A stretch of 36,613 nucleotides of DNA from CAZPUI01 sp964415525 (GCA_964415525.1 CAYQAS010000037.1:1-36613), one strand, 5' to 3'. Counted from the first letter of the stretch, positions 1 to 9,524 are shown. The notes: a model not told the origin generated them from the sequence alone. A program made the numbers and translations.

Positions 1-311
1 GCAAGAACGCCATCATCTACGACGACGAGATCGCCACCGGCGGCTCCATCAAGGAAGCAGCGCGCATCCTGCGGGACTTCGGCGCCAAGAAGGTGCGCGT
101 AGGCGTGACCCACGGTGTCTTCAGCGGTGAGGCCGTGAACGTCCTGAATGCGGCCGAGCTGGACGAACTCGTAGTCACGGACAGCATTCCGATCACCACC
201 GCCAAGCGCGAGTCCATGCGGAACCTCAAGGTGCTCAGCACCGCCGCCATGTTCGGCGATGCCATCCTCCGCATCCACGCGGGACGCAGCCTGAGTGAGA
301 TGATGGAGTAG
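1..311 (+). CDS. prs: Ribose-phosphate pyrophosphokinase (PRPP synthase), C-terminal part
   Basis: This is the last ~102 codons of a gene that begins before the window; the reading frame starts at base 3 and ends with TAG at 309-311. The enzyme makes 5-phosphoribosyl-1-pyrophosphate from ribose 5-phosphate and ATP in the cytoplasm, feeding purine, pyrimidine, histidine, tryptophan and NAD synthesis. The visible part has the PRPP-binding loop in the form DDEIATGGSI (usual form DDxIDTGGT), then the conserved THGVFSGEA stretch and the family-typical end with VTDSIPI and a final region resembling LSxxMxE. It is followed at once by a strong hairpin, so it appears to end its transcription unit. The identification is secure although the catalytic N-terminal half is outside the window. 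Confidence 0.95.
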   Translation, partial: KNAIIYDDEIATGGSIKEAARILRDFGAKKVRVGVTHGVFSGEAVNVLNAAELDELVVTDSIPITTAKRESMRNLKVLSTAAMFGDAILRIHAGRSLSEMME

Positions 312-335
312 GCGGATCCGGTCATTCCAGATGCA

Positions 336-361
336 GAAACGGCGCCGAAGGGCGCCGTTTC
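336..361. terminator. Perfect hairpin, likely shared bidirectional terminator
   Basis: The 11-bp arms GAAACGGCGCC and GGCGCCGTTTC pair perfectly around a GAAG loop. The hairpin lies 24 nt after the prs stop and 4 nt after (on the minus strand) the kinase stop, between two converging genes. The ends of the stem give A- and T-rich flanks on both strands, so it may stop transcription from both sides. Confidence 0.8.
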
Positions 362-365
362 CTGT

Positions 366-1790
366 TCAGAGCAGTTCCCAGGCCGCATTCAGATTCCCGC
401 CCCGGGCGGCGATGTCGGGGGCGAGGGCATTCCGAAGGGAAAGGCGCAGGGCCTCCGGCAGCTCCCGAGCCGCTTCGAGGGCCTGGAGGCGCTGGGGGGC
501 AATCAGTCCCGGCCAGGCCTGGAGCAGGGCGTCCACCCAACTGCCATCCCCGAGTCGCGCCCGGGGCAGCCAATGCCAAGTCGGGCCGAGGCCCTCGCGC
601 CCAAGGGCGGCCAACACGGCCTCACCGTGCCCAGATCGCCGGGCGATGGCGCTGGCGGCCTCGGCGGCCTCTCGCTGGGCATAGGGATCCGTCAGCAATG
701 CCAGCAGCGCGTCGAGGCTTGGGCTCCCCCCGACGCGGCCCAAGGCTCCGGCCACCGCGAACCGACCCGCCTCCGGCACCCGTGCCAGGGCCTCCAGAAG
801 AAAGGATTCGTCCTCTGGCCGCCCCCCGCGCAGCAGGCCTTCTGCCGCCGCCCGTCTCGCGCCGACCCCGCCGCTGCCCAGGGCATCCAGGTAGGGTCCG
901 AGACGGGTCTCGGCGTCCTCCGGTTCGCGTCGTCGGGCCTGGGTCGCAGCCTCCTGCACGCCGGGTTCGAAGCCCGGCAGGGCCACCTCGCCCCAGCCCG
1001 CGGCCTCCGCGCCTTCCAGCCAGTCCGCCATCCCATCCCGCATCGCGGCCATGGAGGGCGTGCGCCGAGCCGGATCCGCGGCCAGGCCGTCCAAGAGCAG
1101 TCGGGCAAAGCGGGGGGGAAAGCCGGGGCGCACGGCCGCCGGGGGCAGCTGCACCTGGCTCCAGGGCTGGCCGGTGGTGAATTCGTAAAGGATCGCCGCC
1201 AGGGCGAAGACATCGCAGCGACCGTCCACCCGCCGGGGGTCGCCGTGCTGCTCGGGAGCCATGTAACCGAGCGTTCCCACCACCATCCGACTGCGGGTCA
1301 TGCGCTCCGCGCTGGCATCTTCCCAGAGGCAGACGCCGAAATCCGTGGCCTTAAGCGCGCCGTCCCCCGCGAAGAGCAGGTTGCTGGGCTTGAGATCCCG
1401 GTGGATGACTCCGTGGGCGTGGACGAAGGCGAGGGCATCCGCCACGGGGCCGAGCCGACGCACCAGCCGCGCGGGAGGCTCGCCCCAGCAGGCTTTCAGG
1501 CTGCCCCCTGGGAGCAGTTCCATCAGCAGGTAGGGCACGCTCCCCACCATGCCGAAGCCATGGACCTCCACGAGGTGGGGATGACGCAGGCTCTTGAGCA
1601 CCTCGCCTTCCCGCAGGAAGCGCTGGAGGGTATCCCGATCCCCGAGGGCCTCCGCCCTGAGGAACTTGACCGCCAGCTGCAGGTCAGGGCGCAGGGTGTC
1701 CACGGCCTGAAAGACCTGGGCCATGCCGCCTTCCCCGAGGAGCTCGCCCACCCGGACGGCGCCGATCTGCCGCGGGATCAGACGGGACAT
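366..1790 (-). CDS. Serine/threonine protein kinase with C-terminal HEAT-like repeats
   Basis: A 474-aa Hanks-type kinase. Visible motifs: glycine loop LGEGGMAQVF (18-27), catalytic Lys42 in AVK, HRDLKPSN (130-137, Asp132), DFG (150-152, followed by VCLW) and GTLGYMAPE (172-180). All residues needed for activity are present. From about residue 290 to the end the protein is Ala/Leu-rich with paired helices resembling HEAT/armadillo repeats. I see no membrane segment, so it is probably cytosolic, unlike PknB-type receptor kinases. Its ATG lies 13 nt inside the end of the upstream FHA-GGDEF gene, which implies translational coupling. The neighbours carry FHA domains, which bind phosphothreonine, so they are plausible partners or substrates (inference). 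Confidence 0.92.
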   Translation of the reverse strand: MSRLIPRQIGAVRVGELLGEGGMAQVFQAVDTLRPDLQLAVKFLRAEALGDRDTLQRFLREGEVLKSLRHPHLVEVHGFGMVGSVPYLLMELLPGGSLKACWGEPPARLVRRLGPVADALAFVHAHGVIHRDLKPSNLLFAGDGALKATDFGVCLWEDASAERMTRSRMVVGTLGYMAPEQHGDPRRVDGRCDVFALAAILYEFTTGQPWSQVQLPPAAVRPGFPPRFARLLLDGLAADPARRTPSMAAMRDGMADWLEGAEAAGWGEVALPGFEPGVQEAATQARRREPEDAETRLGPYLDALGSGGVGARRAAAEGLLRGGRPEDESFLLEALARVPEAGRFAVAGALGRVGGSPSLDALLALLTDPYAQREAAEAASAIARRSGHGEAVLAALGREGLGPTWHWLPRARLGDGSWVDALLQAWPGLIAPQRLQALEAARELPEALRLSLRNALAPDIAARGGNLNAAWELL

Positions 1791-2737
1791 GTGGCGTCGA
1801 CCTCCGTGCGGTTCCGCCCCATGGCCTTTGCATGGTAGAGCGCGGCGTCCGCTCGGGCCAGCAGCACTCCGGCGTCCGCATCATCCTCACGGAGTTCCGC
1901 GACGCCGATGCTGCAGGTGATCTGGATGCGGTCACCGGCACCCGGTGCGAGGATCTCGTGATCCTGGAGCGCCAGGCGGATGTCCTCCGCCAAGTGCATG
2001 GCCGCGAGAACCGGTGTTTCGGGGAGCACCACGAGGAATTCCTCCCCGCCGACCCGACCCACCAGATCACCAGCCCGAATCCGGGTCGCCAGCACGTGCC
2101 CCACCGCCTCCAGCGCCCCGTCCCCGGCGGCGTGACCGTAACAGTCGTTCACCCATTTGAAGTGGTCCAGGTCCAGCAAGCAGACCGAGAGAGGCCGCCG
2201 GTACCGACGGGCGATCTCGGCCTGCCGCTCCAAGCAGCCGAAGACCGTGGCGCGGTTGCTCAGCCCCGTCACGGGATCTACGGTGCTTTGCACCAGCACC
2301 TGCTCGTGAAACTGGCGCTCCAGGGCGTCAAGGCGCTTCAGGCGGAACGTGTGGGGGCCGATCCGGATGGCATCCCCATCCGAAAGCGCCATCGCGACAT
2401 GAGGCGGCAACGGCTGGCCGTTGACGTGCGAACCATTCGTGGAGCCTTCATCCATCAGGTACACCCCGCAGCGGCCTCCCGCATCCAGGATGATGTCGAG
2501 GCGCGCATGGTGGCGACTGACATCCGCCTCCGGGAGGAGCAGGTCGCTGGAACGGCTCCGTCCGATCTTGCAGCTGCCCTCGCCGATTCGCAGGAAGGCC
2601 CCCAGGGGGTGCCCCACATAGCGCACGAGCACCCAGTCCTCCACATCCCCTGCGGGTCGCCAACCGGGGATGGAAGCGTGCTGGGTGGAGGACTGGGAAT
2701 CCTCGAGGGGAAGGCTCACGGGATGCGGCTCGCTCAT
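1778..2737 (-). CDS. FHA-GGDEF diguanylate cyclase (first copy)
   Basis: 319 aa. An N-terminal FHA domain (about 35-135) shows the phosphothreonine-binding signature: IGRS (58-61), SRHHARL (74-80) and STNG (99-102). A GGDEF domain (about 150-315) follows, with DLDHFKWVND (189-198) and the active-site motif GGEEF (230-234). RAGD (221-224), exactly five residues before GGEEF, fits the RxxD inhibitory site, so product inhibition by c-di-GMP is expected. The protein should make c-di-GMP from two GTP in the cytoplasm, with the FHA domain tying activity or location to a phosphorylated protein. It overlaps the kinase gene by 13 nt and lies 55 nt after its own paralogue. I see no membrane helices. 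Confidence 0.93.
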   Translation of the reverse strand: MSEPHPVSLPLEDSQSSTQHASIPGWRPAGDVEDWVLVRYVGHPLGAFLRIGEGSCKIGRSRSSDLLLPEADVSRHHARLDIILDAGGRCGVYLMDEGSTNGSHVNGQPLPPHVAMALSDGDAIRIGPHTFRLKRLDALERQFHEQVLVQSTVDPVTGLSNRATVFGCLERQAEIARRYRRPLSVCLLDLDHFKWVNDCYGHAAGDGALEAVGHVLATRIRAGDLVGRVGGEEFLVVLPETPVLAAMHLAEDIRLALQDHEILAPGAGDRIQITCSIGVAELREDDADAGVLLARADAALYHAKAMGRNRTEVDATCPV

Positions 2738-2792
2738 GGGATGTAGGGATCACCGGAGCACAGCTTAGCAAGGGTGAGGCGTCAGGTGATGG

Positions 2793-3761
2793 TCAGGAAC
2801 CGCCCCCCGCCAATTCGATGCGATTCCGCCCCAAATGCTTGGCCCGGTAGAGCGAGGCGTCCGCACGTCCCATGAGGTCCCCGGCTTCCCGATCCCGCGG
2901 GCTGCGCTCCGCCACACCGAAGCTGGCGGTGACGGTCAAGGGGCCATCCGGCAGGGGTACCGGCGTCGAAGCGACCGCTTCCCTCAGACGCTGGGCCAGG
3001 AGGGCGGCGCCGGCGAGTTCGGTCTCCGGCAAGACGAGCAGGAACTCCTCCCCGCCGATGCGCCCTGCCAAATCCGAAGAGCGGAGCTGCTGGCGCACCA
3101 GTTCGCCGAACTGCTGGAGGGTGGCGTCCCCGGCGCCGTGTCCAAACTGGTCGTTGATCCGCTTGAAGTGGTCGAGGTCCACCATGACGACGCTGAGGGG
3201 CCGCTCGTGGCGACGGCTCAACTCGAAGCGGTTCTGGAGATCCATCAGGGTCGAGGCGCGATTCCCCAGCCCCGTCAGCGGATCGCGCGTGCTCTGATCC
3301 AGCAGGGTCTGGTGGAAGGCGCGCTCCAGGGCGTCCATGGCCACAAGCTTCAGGACATGGCGGCCGAAAGCCACCCGGTCCCCCACCGCCAGTTCCACGG
3401 TGCCTCGCAGGGCCCGGCCATTCACGAGCGTGCCGTTCGTGGAGCCCAGATCCTCCAGCAGGATGTGAGCTTCGTGGCCGTCCCGCTCCAGCAGGCGCAC
3501 CACCGCGTGATTCCGGCTCACTTCGTCATCCACGAGAGGAATGTGGACGTTCGGGGTCCGGCCCACGAGGTTGTCGCCCGGGTGCAGGCCGAAGACCCTT
3601 CCGAGGGCGGCTCCCGCGTAGACCACCAGGGCCCAACCGCTGGGTTCCACGTCATCCCCCGGCCTGCGCTCCCGAAGGGTGGTCTCGTAGTCCCCCCAGG
3701 CCGGCATCGGGATCGTCGGGGAGGGATCGTCGGGGAGGTCAGGCAGCTTGGGCAGGGACAT
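2793..3761 (-). CDS. FHA-GGDEF diguanylate cyclase (second copy)
   Basis: 322 aa with the same FHA-then-GGDEF order as the downstream gene. FHA motifs seen: a VGRT stretch, VSRNHAVVRL and DLGSTNGTLVNGR. GGDEF motifs: DLDHFKRINDQFGHGAGD and the active site GGEEF, preceded by RSSD at the five-residue distance of an inhibitory I-site. The chosen start is the ATG at 3761, whose A is shared with the TGA of the upstream gene; a TTG one codon earlier is less likely. A GGAG lies about 8 nt before this ATG. The two cyclases look like an old tandem duplication that has since diverged, especially in the FHA half. Confidence 0.92.
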   Translation of the reverse strand: MSLPKLPDLPDDPSPTIPMPAWGDYETTLRERRPGDDVEPSGWALVVYAGAALGRVFGLHPGDNLVGRTPNVHIPLVDDEVSRNHAVVRLLERDGHEAHILLEDLGSTNGTLVNGRALRGTVELAVGDRVAFGRHVLKLVAMDALERAFHQTLLDQSTRDPLTGLGNRASTLMDLQNRFELSRRHERPLSVVMVDLDHFKRINDQFGHGAGDATLQQFGELVRQQLRSSDLAGRIGGEEFLLVLPETELAGAALLAQRLREAVASTPVPLPDGPLTVTASFGVAERSPRDREAGDLMGRADASLYRAKHLGRNRIELAGGGS

Positions 3762-4549
3762 CAAGCGTGCTCCAGAAAGCAGCTCACAAGGGCTCCGTCT
3801 TCCTTGCGCCGGGCGAGCAGGAAGGGGCGACGCCGGGCGGTCCGGGCCTTTCCATCCAGCCGGAGCAGGAGCTTCTGGTTTCGTGGATCATGCCGCATCT
3901 CGAGAACTCCCTCGTCGGGGATCCGAAAGAGCCCCAGCACTTCCACGTTTCGGATGTTCTCGCCCGTCGCTTTAACCAGCTCCAGCCCGTAGCGCATCTG
4001 CAGGGCCTTGCTCTGGGTGGACCAGAGTTCCCCCGCCACCGCCACGGGCAGGGCGAGCGCCAGAGCCAAACCATCCCGCACCCGCGGGATCGGAAGCTCT
4101 GGCTGCTCCCGGCGCGTGTGGCATTGCGGCAGACGCATCTGCGCTCCCATGGCCCGCGTCCGCCAGCCTTCCGTAGGCGCCTTGAGGACGGCGGCCTTCC
4201 GGGGGAGGGGTGGAATTTCCAACTGCGCTGCCGCCCCCGCGTGGAAGACGGGCACGGCGCAAAGGCGAGCCCCCGTAGACCAGCTCTCCCAACCCTGCTC
4301 TTCCTGGAGGCGGGCCTGCAGCGCCACTGGCGCCTCCTCAGGACGGGCTTCCCGTATGACCGGAGATTCCGCCACCCGGCACGCGGGCTCCGGCGTCATG
4401 CCCGTGGCCTGCACCTCCAGGAGGGCCATGCCCGTCTGGACGGGCGCCTCGATGGACGGGGCGCCGCCCTGGACGGGGGGATCCTGGAAGACCCGCCGCA
4501 GGGTCTCCGCGAGATCCGTCACGGCTTCCTTGAAGCGGCCGAAGGCCAT
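3761..4549 (-). CDS. Unrecognised protein, upstream of the FHA-GGDEF genes
   Basis: 262 aa; I do not recognise a domain. The first ~25 residues form an amphipathic helix (FGRFKEAVTDLAETLRRVF). A Pro/Glu/Ala-rich middle follows (about 25-160). The C-terminal part (about 160-262) looks folded, with beta-rich stretches such as VEVLGLFRIP and KLLLRLDGKARTARRRPFLL. No signal peptide or membrane segment is evident. The ATG is 3 nt after the stop of the gene before it, and its own TGA shares one base with the start of the next gene, so it is clearly part of the signalling operon. Codon use matches its neighbours, and the opposite-strand frames look like shadows. A scaffold or regulator of the kinase/cyclase module is possible, but that is context only. 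Confidence 0.75.
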   Translation of the reverse strand: MAFGRFKEAVTDLAETLRRVFQDPPVQGGAPSIEAPVQTGMALLEVQATGMTPEPACRVAESPVIREARPEEAPVALQARLQEEQGWESWSTGARLCAVPVFHAGAAAQLEIPPLPRKAAVLKAPTEGWRTRAMGAQMRLPQCHTRREQPELPIPRVRDGLALALALPVAVAGELWSTQSKALQMRYGLELVKATGENIRNVEVLGLFRIPDEGVLEMRHDPRNQKLLLRLDGKARTARRRPFLLARRKEDGALVSCFLEHA

Positions 4550-4552
4550 CGT

Positions 4553-5098
4553 CTACTCGGGACGCAGCAGGGTCTGGAGGGCCGCCTGAACCCGCTCCAG
4601 GGGTTCCGCCAGATCCATGTGATAGCCCGCCTCCAGCAGCCGCCCCACGGCCTGTTCCTGGGTGGCCAGCTCCGTGCCGGTGGCGAAGAGCACCCGCAGC
4701 GGCGCGGCGCCTTCGCTGACCTGGAGGAGCACTTCCCGAGCCGAGACCCGCAGCACCTCGCCGAGACGCGGCATTGGCGGCTCCTGGGTCTTCTGCACCG
4801 CGAGCACCGGGAACCGCTTGTCGCCGCTCCAGCCCCCGACGAGGTCCACGGGCGGCACAAGGAAGAGATCCGGTGTGACCTTGAGCTCCTTCAGGAGGGT
4901 CTTCTGGATCACCTCCTCCTTGAGGTGAGGCTCCAGCGCCTTGCCGTAGAGCACCGCCTGGAGCTTTGTGGGCGTGATGGGTTCGGTGTAGCGGAAATCG
5001 AGAGGAATGCCCGAGGCATCCGTCACAAGCACGCCTCCCAGGTAGCTGCCGCCTTCCTTCATCGCCACGTAGTACGCGAGCTTCAGAGCCTCCGCCAT
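4553..5098 (-). CDS. Conserved-looking protein of unknown function, first gene of the signalling operon
   Basis: 181 aa. The N-terminal half (MAEALKLAYYV, GGSYLGGVLVTDASGIPLD, ITPTKLQAVLYGKALEPHL) reads like a compact alpha/beta domain; the C-terminal third is helical. No known motif, signal peptide or membrane helix was seen. I chose the ATG at 5098 because GGGAGG lies 5 nt before it; a GTG one codon upstream would be too close to that site. It is followed after 3 nt by the next gene. A TATGCT box at 5124-5129 (minus) may be its -10 element. Its role is unknown; position suggests a shared function with the kinase and the two cyclases. Confidence 0.75.
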   Translation of the reverse strand: MAEALKLAYYVAMKEGGSYLGGVLVTDASGIPLDFRYTEPITPTKLQAVLYGKALEPHLKEEVIQKTLLKELKVTPDLFLVPPVDLVGGWSGDKRFPVLAVQKTQEPPMPRLGEVLRVSAREVLLQVSEGAAPLRVLFATGTELATQEQAVGRLLEAGYHMDLAEPLERVQAALQTLLRPE

Positions 5099-5135
5099 CA
5101 CTTCCTCCCGGGGGATTCAGGACAGCATAACCCCC

Positions 5136-5163
5136 TTGCGCAAAGCCCCTGATTTGGTATCCT
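5136..5163 (+). promoter_or_regulatory. Likely promoter of tRNA-Gln
   Basis: TTGCGC (5136-5141), 16 nt, then TATCCT (5158-5163), placing transcription start near 5170, about 6 nt before the tRNA. The -35 lies in the palindrome TTGCGCAA, between the tRNA and the divergent signalling operon. Confidence 0.5.
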
Positions 5164-5175
5164 TGGGATGTCTGC

Positions 5176-5250
5176 TGGGGAGTGGTCTAACGGTAGGACA
5201 ACAGATTCTGATTCTGTCAGGTGAGGGTTCAAATCCTTCCTCCCCAACCA
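5176..5250 (+). tRNA. tRNA-Gln (anticodon CUG), CCA encoded
   Basis: The full cloverleaf can be drawn by hand. The acceptor stem TGGGGAG (5176-5182) pairs with CTCCCCA (5240-5246). The D stem is GTCT/GGAC. The anticodon stem ACAGA (5201-5205) pairs with TCTGT (5213-5217) around loop TTCTGAT, giving anticodon CTG at 5208-5210. The variable loop has 5 nt, and the T arm is GAGGG-TTCAAAT-CCTTC. Discriminator A is followed by an encoded CCA at 5248-5250. This tRNA reads CAG codons, the main Gln codon in such GC-rich DNA. Confidence 0.97.
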
Positions 5251-5258
5251 CCGAAAGC

Positions 5259-5280
5259 AAGGGCCCCGAAAGGGGCCCTT
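5259..5280 (+). terminator. Hairpin after tRNA-Gln
   Basis: AAGGGCCCC and GGGGCCCTT form a perfect 9-bp stem closed by a GAAA tetraloop, starting 9 nt after the tRNA CCA end. No long T-run follows on the plus strand. It also lies downstream of the histidine kinase stop on the minus strand and could serve both. Confidence 0.7.
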
Positions 5281-5324
5281 CGCCGTTCCGAGAGGAAGGA
5301 TTTAAATCGCCGTGGAAACCCGTG

Positions 5325-6628
<1,304 letters not shown>

Positions 6629-6629
<1 letters not shown>

Positions 6630-7972
6630 CAGCCGGTGATTCCCAGCTTCTGCAGCCGCCGGTACATCGCGCTGCGGGAGAGTCCCAGGGCCTCTCCCGC
6701 TGCGGTAGCGCTTCCGTAGCGGGCCAAAGCCTTGCGCACCAGCAAGGCCTCCATCTCCTCCAGGCTGAGGTCCGCGAGATCGGTGGGAGCCCCTTTCCGC
6801 TGCGTCAGCAGCAGATCCCCCGCCTCGAGCCATTCCCCCTGGGCCAGCAGCACCGCCCGCTCCAGGGCGTGGTCCAGCTCGCGCACGTTGCCGGGCCAGC
6901 CATGCTGCTCCAGCACCCGCAGGGCATCGGGTGCAACCCCACGAATGGCCTTTCGGTAGCGTTGGGCGTGCCGGGCGAGGAATTGCTCCGCCAGAGGCGC
7001 CAGGTCCTCCTTGCGCTCTCGGAGCGGCGGGATGTGGAGTTCGATGGTGTTGAGGCGGAAGCGGAGGTCCTGCCGGAAGCGCCCCTCCGCCACGGCCTGA
7101 TCCAGGTCCACGTTGGTGGCGCTGAGCACACGCACGTCCGCCCGCTGGGTGCGGCTCGACCCCACCCGCTCGAACTCCCCGGTCTCCAGCACCCGCAGCA
7201 GCCGTGCCTGCAGGGACAGCGGAGAATTCCCGATCTCGTCCAGGAAGAGCGTGCCGCCGTCCGCCAGTTCGAAGCGCCCCGCCCGGTCGGCCTTCGCATC
7301 CGTGTAGGCGCCCTTCACGTGGCCGAAGAGCTCCGACTCCAGCACGCCTTCGCTGAGGCCCCCCGCGTTGAGCGTCACCAGGGGCTGCTCCGGGCGGCGG
7401 CTGGCGGCGTGCAGGATGCGGGCGATGAGACTCTTGCCCGTGCCGTTCTCGCCGGTGATGAGGACCGGGGCGTCCGAAGGCCCGAGACGCTCCAGGAGCC
7501 GCACCACCGGCTCCATGGCCCGGGACCGCGCCACCAGCTCCGGCAGACCGTCCCCCTTCAGAATGCCTTCCAAACCACGGCTCCGACGCAGGGCCGTGGC
7601 CAATTCCAACTGAGTGCGTAGGGTCGCCAGCAACCGGGCATTTTCCCAGGGCTTCTGCACGAAGTCTTTGGCCCCCATCCGCATGGCCTCCACCGCCAGA
7701 TCCACCGTGCCCCACGCAGTCATCACCACCACCGGCAGAGTCGCGTCCTGCTCCCGCAGCCGGGCCAGCAGCTCCAGGCCCTCACGGCCCGAGGTCGTGT
7801 CCCGGGCGTAGTTCATGTCCATGAGCACGAGATCGATCCCAGCCGCCTCCACTGCCGCCAGCACCGCGGCCGGGGAGCCCGCCGTCTCCACAGCGAAGCC
7901 CTCGCTCTTCAGGAGCAGCCGGAGGCTCTCCCGCACATCGGCCTGGTCGTCTGCAATGAGGATGCGTGCCAT
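6629..7972 (-). CDS. NtrC-type sigma54-dependent response regulator
   Basis: 447 aa from the ATG at 7972; an upstream extension is open but lacks family sequence. Receiver domain (1-120) with acidic Asp8/Asp9, phospho-site Asp52, Thr85 and Lys107. AAA+ domain (about 145-385) with Walker A GENGTGKS (174-181), Walker B TLFLDE (241-246), a probable arginine-finger region RFRQDLRFRL, and the sigma54-contact loop as GAYTDA (221-226) instead of GAFTGA. C-terminal Fis-type helix-turn-helix (about 420-443, TAAGEALGLSRSAMYRRLQKL). The receiver stretch MDMNYARDTTSGREGLELL recalls a subfamily I remember beside ABC/RND export operons, so the permease operon of this window is a candidate target (inference). 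A TACACT box 6 nt before the ATG suggests a leaderless mRNA. Confidence 0.94.
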
Positions 7973-7978
7973 GCGAGC

Positions 7979-7984
7979 AGTGTA
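7979..7984 (-). promoter_or_regulatory. -10 box of the regulator gene (leaderless start)
   Basis: On the minus strand TACACT is followed by exactly 6 nt and then ATG (7972). A start site 7 nt after the box would be the A of the start codon. No convincing -35 or Shine-Dalgarno sequence is present. Confidence 0.5.
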
Positions 7985-8114
7985 TCGAGGCGCAGGGTCG
8001 GTCCCTCGCACCGCGGCGGGAATCGAGCGGTGGATCACGCCCTTTGGGCTTGACACCCAGACAACATCTCCGATCCGCGGCGGGTTATGGGATCCAATGG
8101 AACCACCCCGCTGC

Positions 8115-8120
8115 TAGGCT
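8115..8120 (+). promoter_or_regulatory. -10 box of DAHP synthase gene (leaderless start)
   Basis: TAGGCT, 6 nt (CGATAG), then ATG at 8127. No ribosome-binding site precedes this ATG. A TTGACA at 8050-8055 is too far away to be its -35. Confidence 0.5.
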
Positions 8121-8126
8121 CGATAG

Positions 8127-9464
8127 ATGGAACACGCATGGCATCCCTCGAGCTGGAAGTCGAAACCCCTCGCGCAGGAAGTCACCTATCCGGACGCTGA
8201 GGCCCTGGCGAAGGCCTTGGCGGAGCTGTCCTCCCTGCCGCCCCTGGTGACGAGCTGGGAGATCGAGCGCCTCAAGGCGGAGTTTGCCGAGGCCGCCGAG
8301 GGCAAGCGCTTCGTGCTCCAGGGCGGCGACTGTGCCGAACGCCTGGAGGACTGCCGCTCCGAGAGCATCGTCGCGCGCCTCAAGGTGCTGCTGAAGATGA
8401 GCATCCTGATCCTCTACGGCGCCTCCAAGCCCGTGACCCGGGTGGGCCGCTTCGCTGGACAGTACGCCAAACCCCGCAGCTCCGGCACCGAGACCCGCGA
8501 CGGCCTGACCCTGCCCGCCTACCGCGGCCAGCTCTTCAACAAGAGCGAGTTCACCCTGGAATCCCGCACGCCGGATCCAGCACTGCTGCTGGGCGCCTAC
8601 CGTCAGTCGGCCCTGACGCTGAACTTCATCCGCAGCCTCGTGGATGGCGGCTTCGCCAACCTGCATCACCAGGAGATCTGGGACACGGGCTACCTGGACG
8701 ATGCCACCCTCCCCGAAGAGGTTCGCGCCATCGCCAGTTCCGTCCAAAAATCCGTGCGATTCATGGAGACGATGCTGGGGCACCCGCTCACAGAGCTGGA
8801 GCGCGTGAACTTCTACACGGGGCACGAGGGCCTGAACCTCGACTACGAAATGGCCCAGACCCGCCACGTGCCCCGCCGCGAGGGCTGGTACGACCTCACC
8901 ACGCACTTCCCGTGGATCGGCGAGCGCACCCGCGCCCTGGACGGCGCCCACGTGGAGTATTTCCGTGGCATCGCCAATCCCGTGGGCGTGAAGATCGGCC
9001 CCGGCACGACGGCGGACGACGCCATCGCCCTCTGCCGCACGCTCAATCCCGCCAACGAACCGGGCAAGCTCACCCTCATCCACCGCATGGGCGCCGACCG
9101 CATTGCCGAGCGCCTTCCCGCCCTGCTGGAAGGCGTGACTCAGGCGGGCTGCAAGGTGCTTTGGGTTTCCGATCCGATGCACGGCAACACCACCACCACC
9201 CAGAGCGGCCGAAAGACCCGCAGCTTCGACGCGGTGCTCTCGGAGCTGGAGCAATCCTTCGACATTCACGCCAGGGTCGGCACCATCCTCGGCGGCGTCC
9301 ATCTGGAACTCACGGGTGATCACGTCACTGAATGCGTGGGCGGCGGATGGGGTCTTTCCGAGGCGGATCTTGAGACCGCCTACGAGACGGATGTGGACCC
9401 CCGCCTGAACTACCAGCAGAGCGTGGAGATGGCCCTGCGCATCGCCCACAAAATGGCGCAATAG
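8127..9464 (+). CDS. Class II 3-deoxy-7-phosphoheptulonate (DAHP) synthase
   Basis: 445 aa, the usual length of the plant/Mycobacterium-type (class II) enzyme. It joins phosphoenolpyruvate and erythrose 4-phosphate in the first step of the shikimate pathway to aromatic amino acids. Signatures: FVLQGGDCAER (metal ligand Cys69), YAKPRSSGTE, YRGQLFN, FYTGHEGLNLDYE, the KIGPGT and HRMGA substrate-binding stretches, and the remaining metal ligands in SDPMHGNT (His), GGVHLELTG (Glu) and YETDVDPRLN (Asp). I see no added chorismate mutase domain. The gene stands alone, divergent from the NtrC/NtrY pair, and no other aromatic pathway gene is in view. Regulation by aromatic amino acids is known for some members but cannot be read here. 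Confidence 0.96.
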   Translation: MEHAWHPSSWKSKPLAQEVTYPDAEALAKALAELSSLPPLVTSWEIERLKAEFAEAAEGKRFVLQGGDCAERLEDCRSESIVARLKVLLKMSILILYGASKPVTRVGRFAGQYAKPRSSGTETRDGLTLPAYRGQLFNKSEFTLESRTPDPALLLGAYRQSALTLNFIRSLVDGGFANLHHQEIWDTGYLDDATLPEEVRAIASSVQKSVRFMETMLGHPLTELERVNFYTGHEGLNLDYEMAQTRHVPRREGWYDLTTHFPWIGERTRALDGAHVEYFRGIANPVGVKIGPGTTADDAIALCRTLNPANEPGKLTLIHRMGADRIAERLPALLEGVTQAGCKVLWVSDPMHGNTTTTQSGRKTRSFDAVLSELEQSFDIHARVGTILGGVHLELTGDHVTECVGGGWGLSEADLETAYETDVDPRLNYQQSVEMALRIAHKMAQ

Positions 9465-9512
9465 GACTTTCATCCAGGTTGTGCCTGCCGGGTTCAGGGA
9501 TTGAGAGGGCGC

Positions 9513-9518
9513 TAGCAT
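9513..9518 (+). promoter_or_regulatory. -10 box of the ankyrin gene (leaderless start)
   Basis: TAGCAT, 6 nt (GGAGGC), then ATG at 9525. The GGAGG is only 1 nt from the ATG, too close to act as a Shine-Dalgarno site. Confidence 0.5.
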
Positions 9519-9524
9519 GGAGGC

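Noticed and set aside
573..1838. Long plus-strand open frame opposite the kinase gene
   Set aside because: It mirrors a well-supported kinase on the other strand; the translation is His/Gly/Arg-rich with no domain. Such shadows are expected in very GC-rich DNA.
6630..7715. Upstream in-frame extension of the histidine kinase
   Set aside because: The extension overlaps the regulator gene in another frame and has no domain. The ATG at 6629, coupled to the regulator stop, starts exactly at the membrane-helix segment.
8050..8055. TTGACA as the -35 of the DAHP synthase gene
   Set aside because: No acceptable -10 lies 16-18 nt downstream, and the likely -10 (8115-8120) is far too distant.
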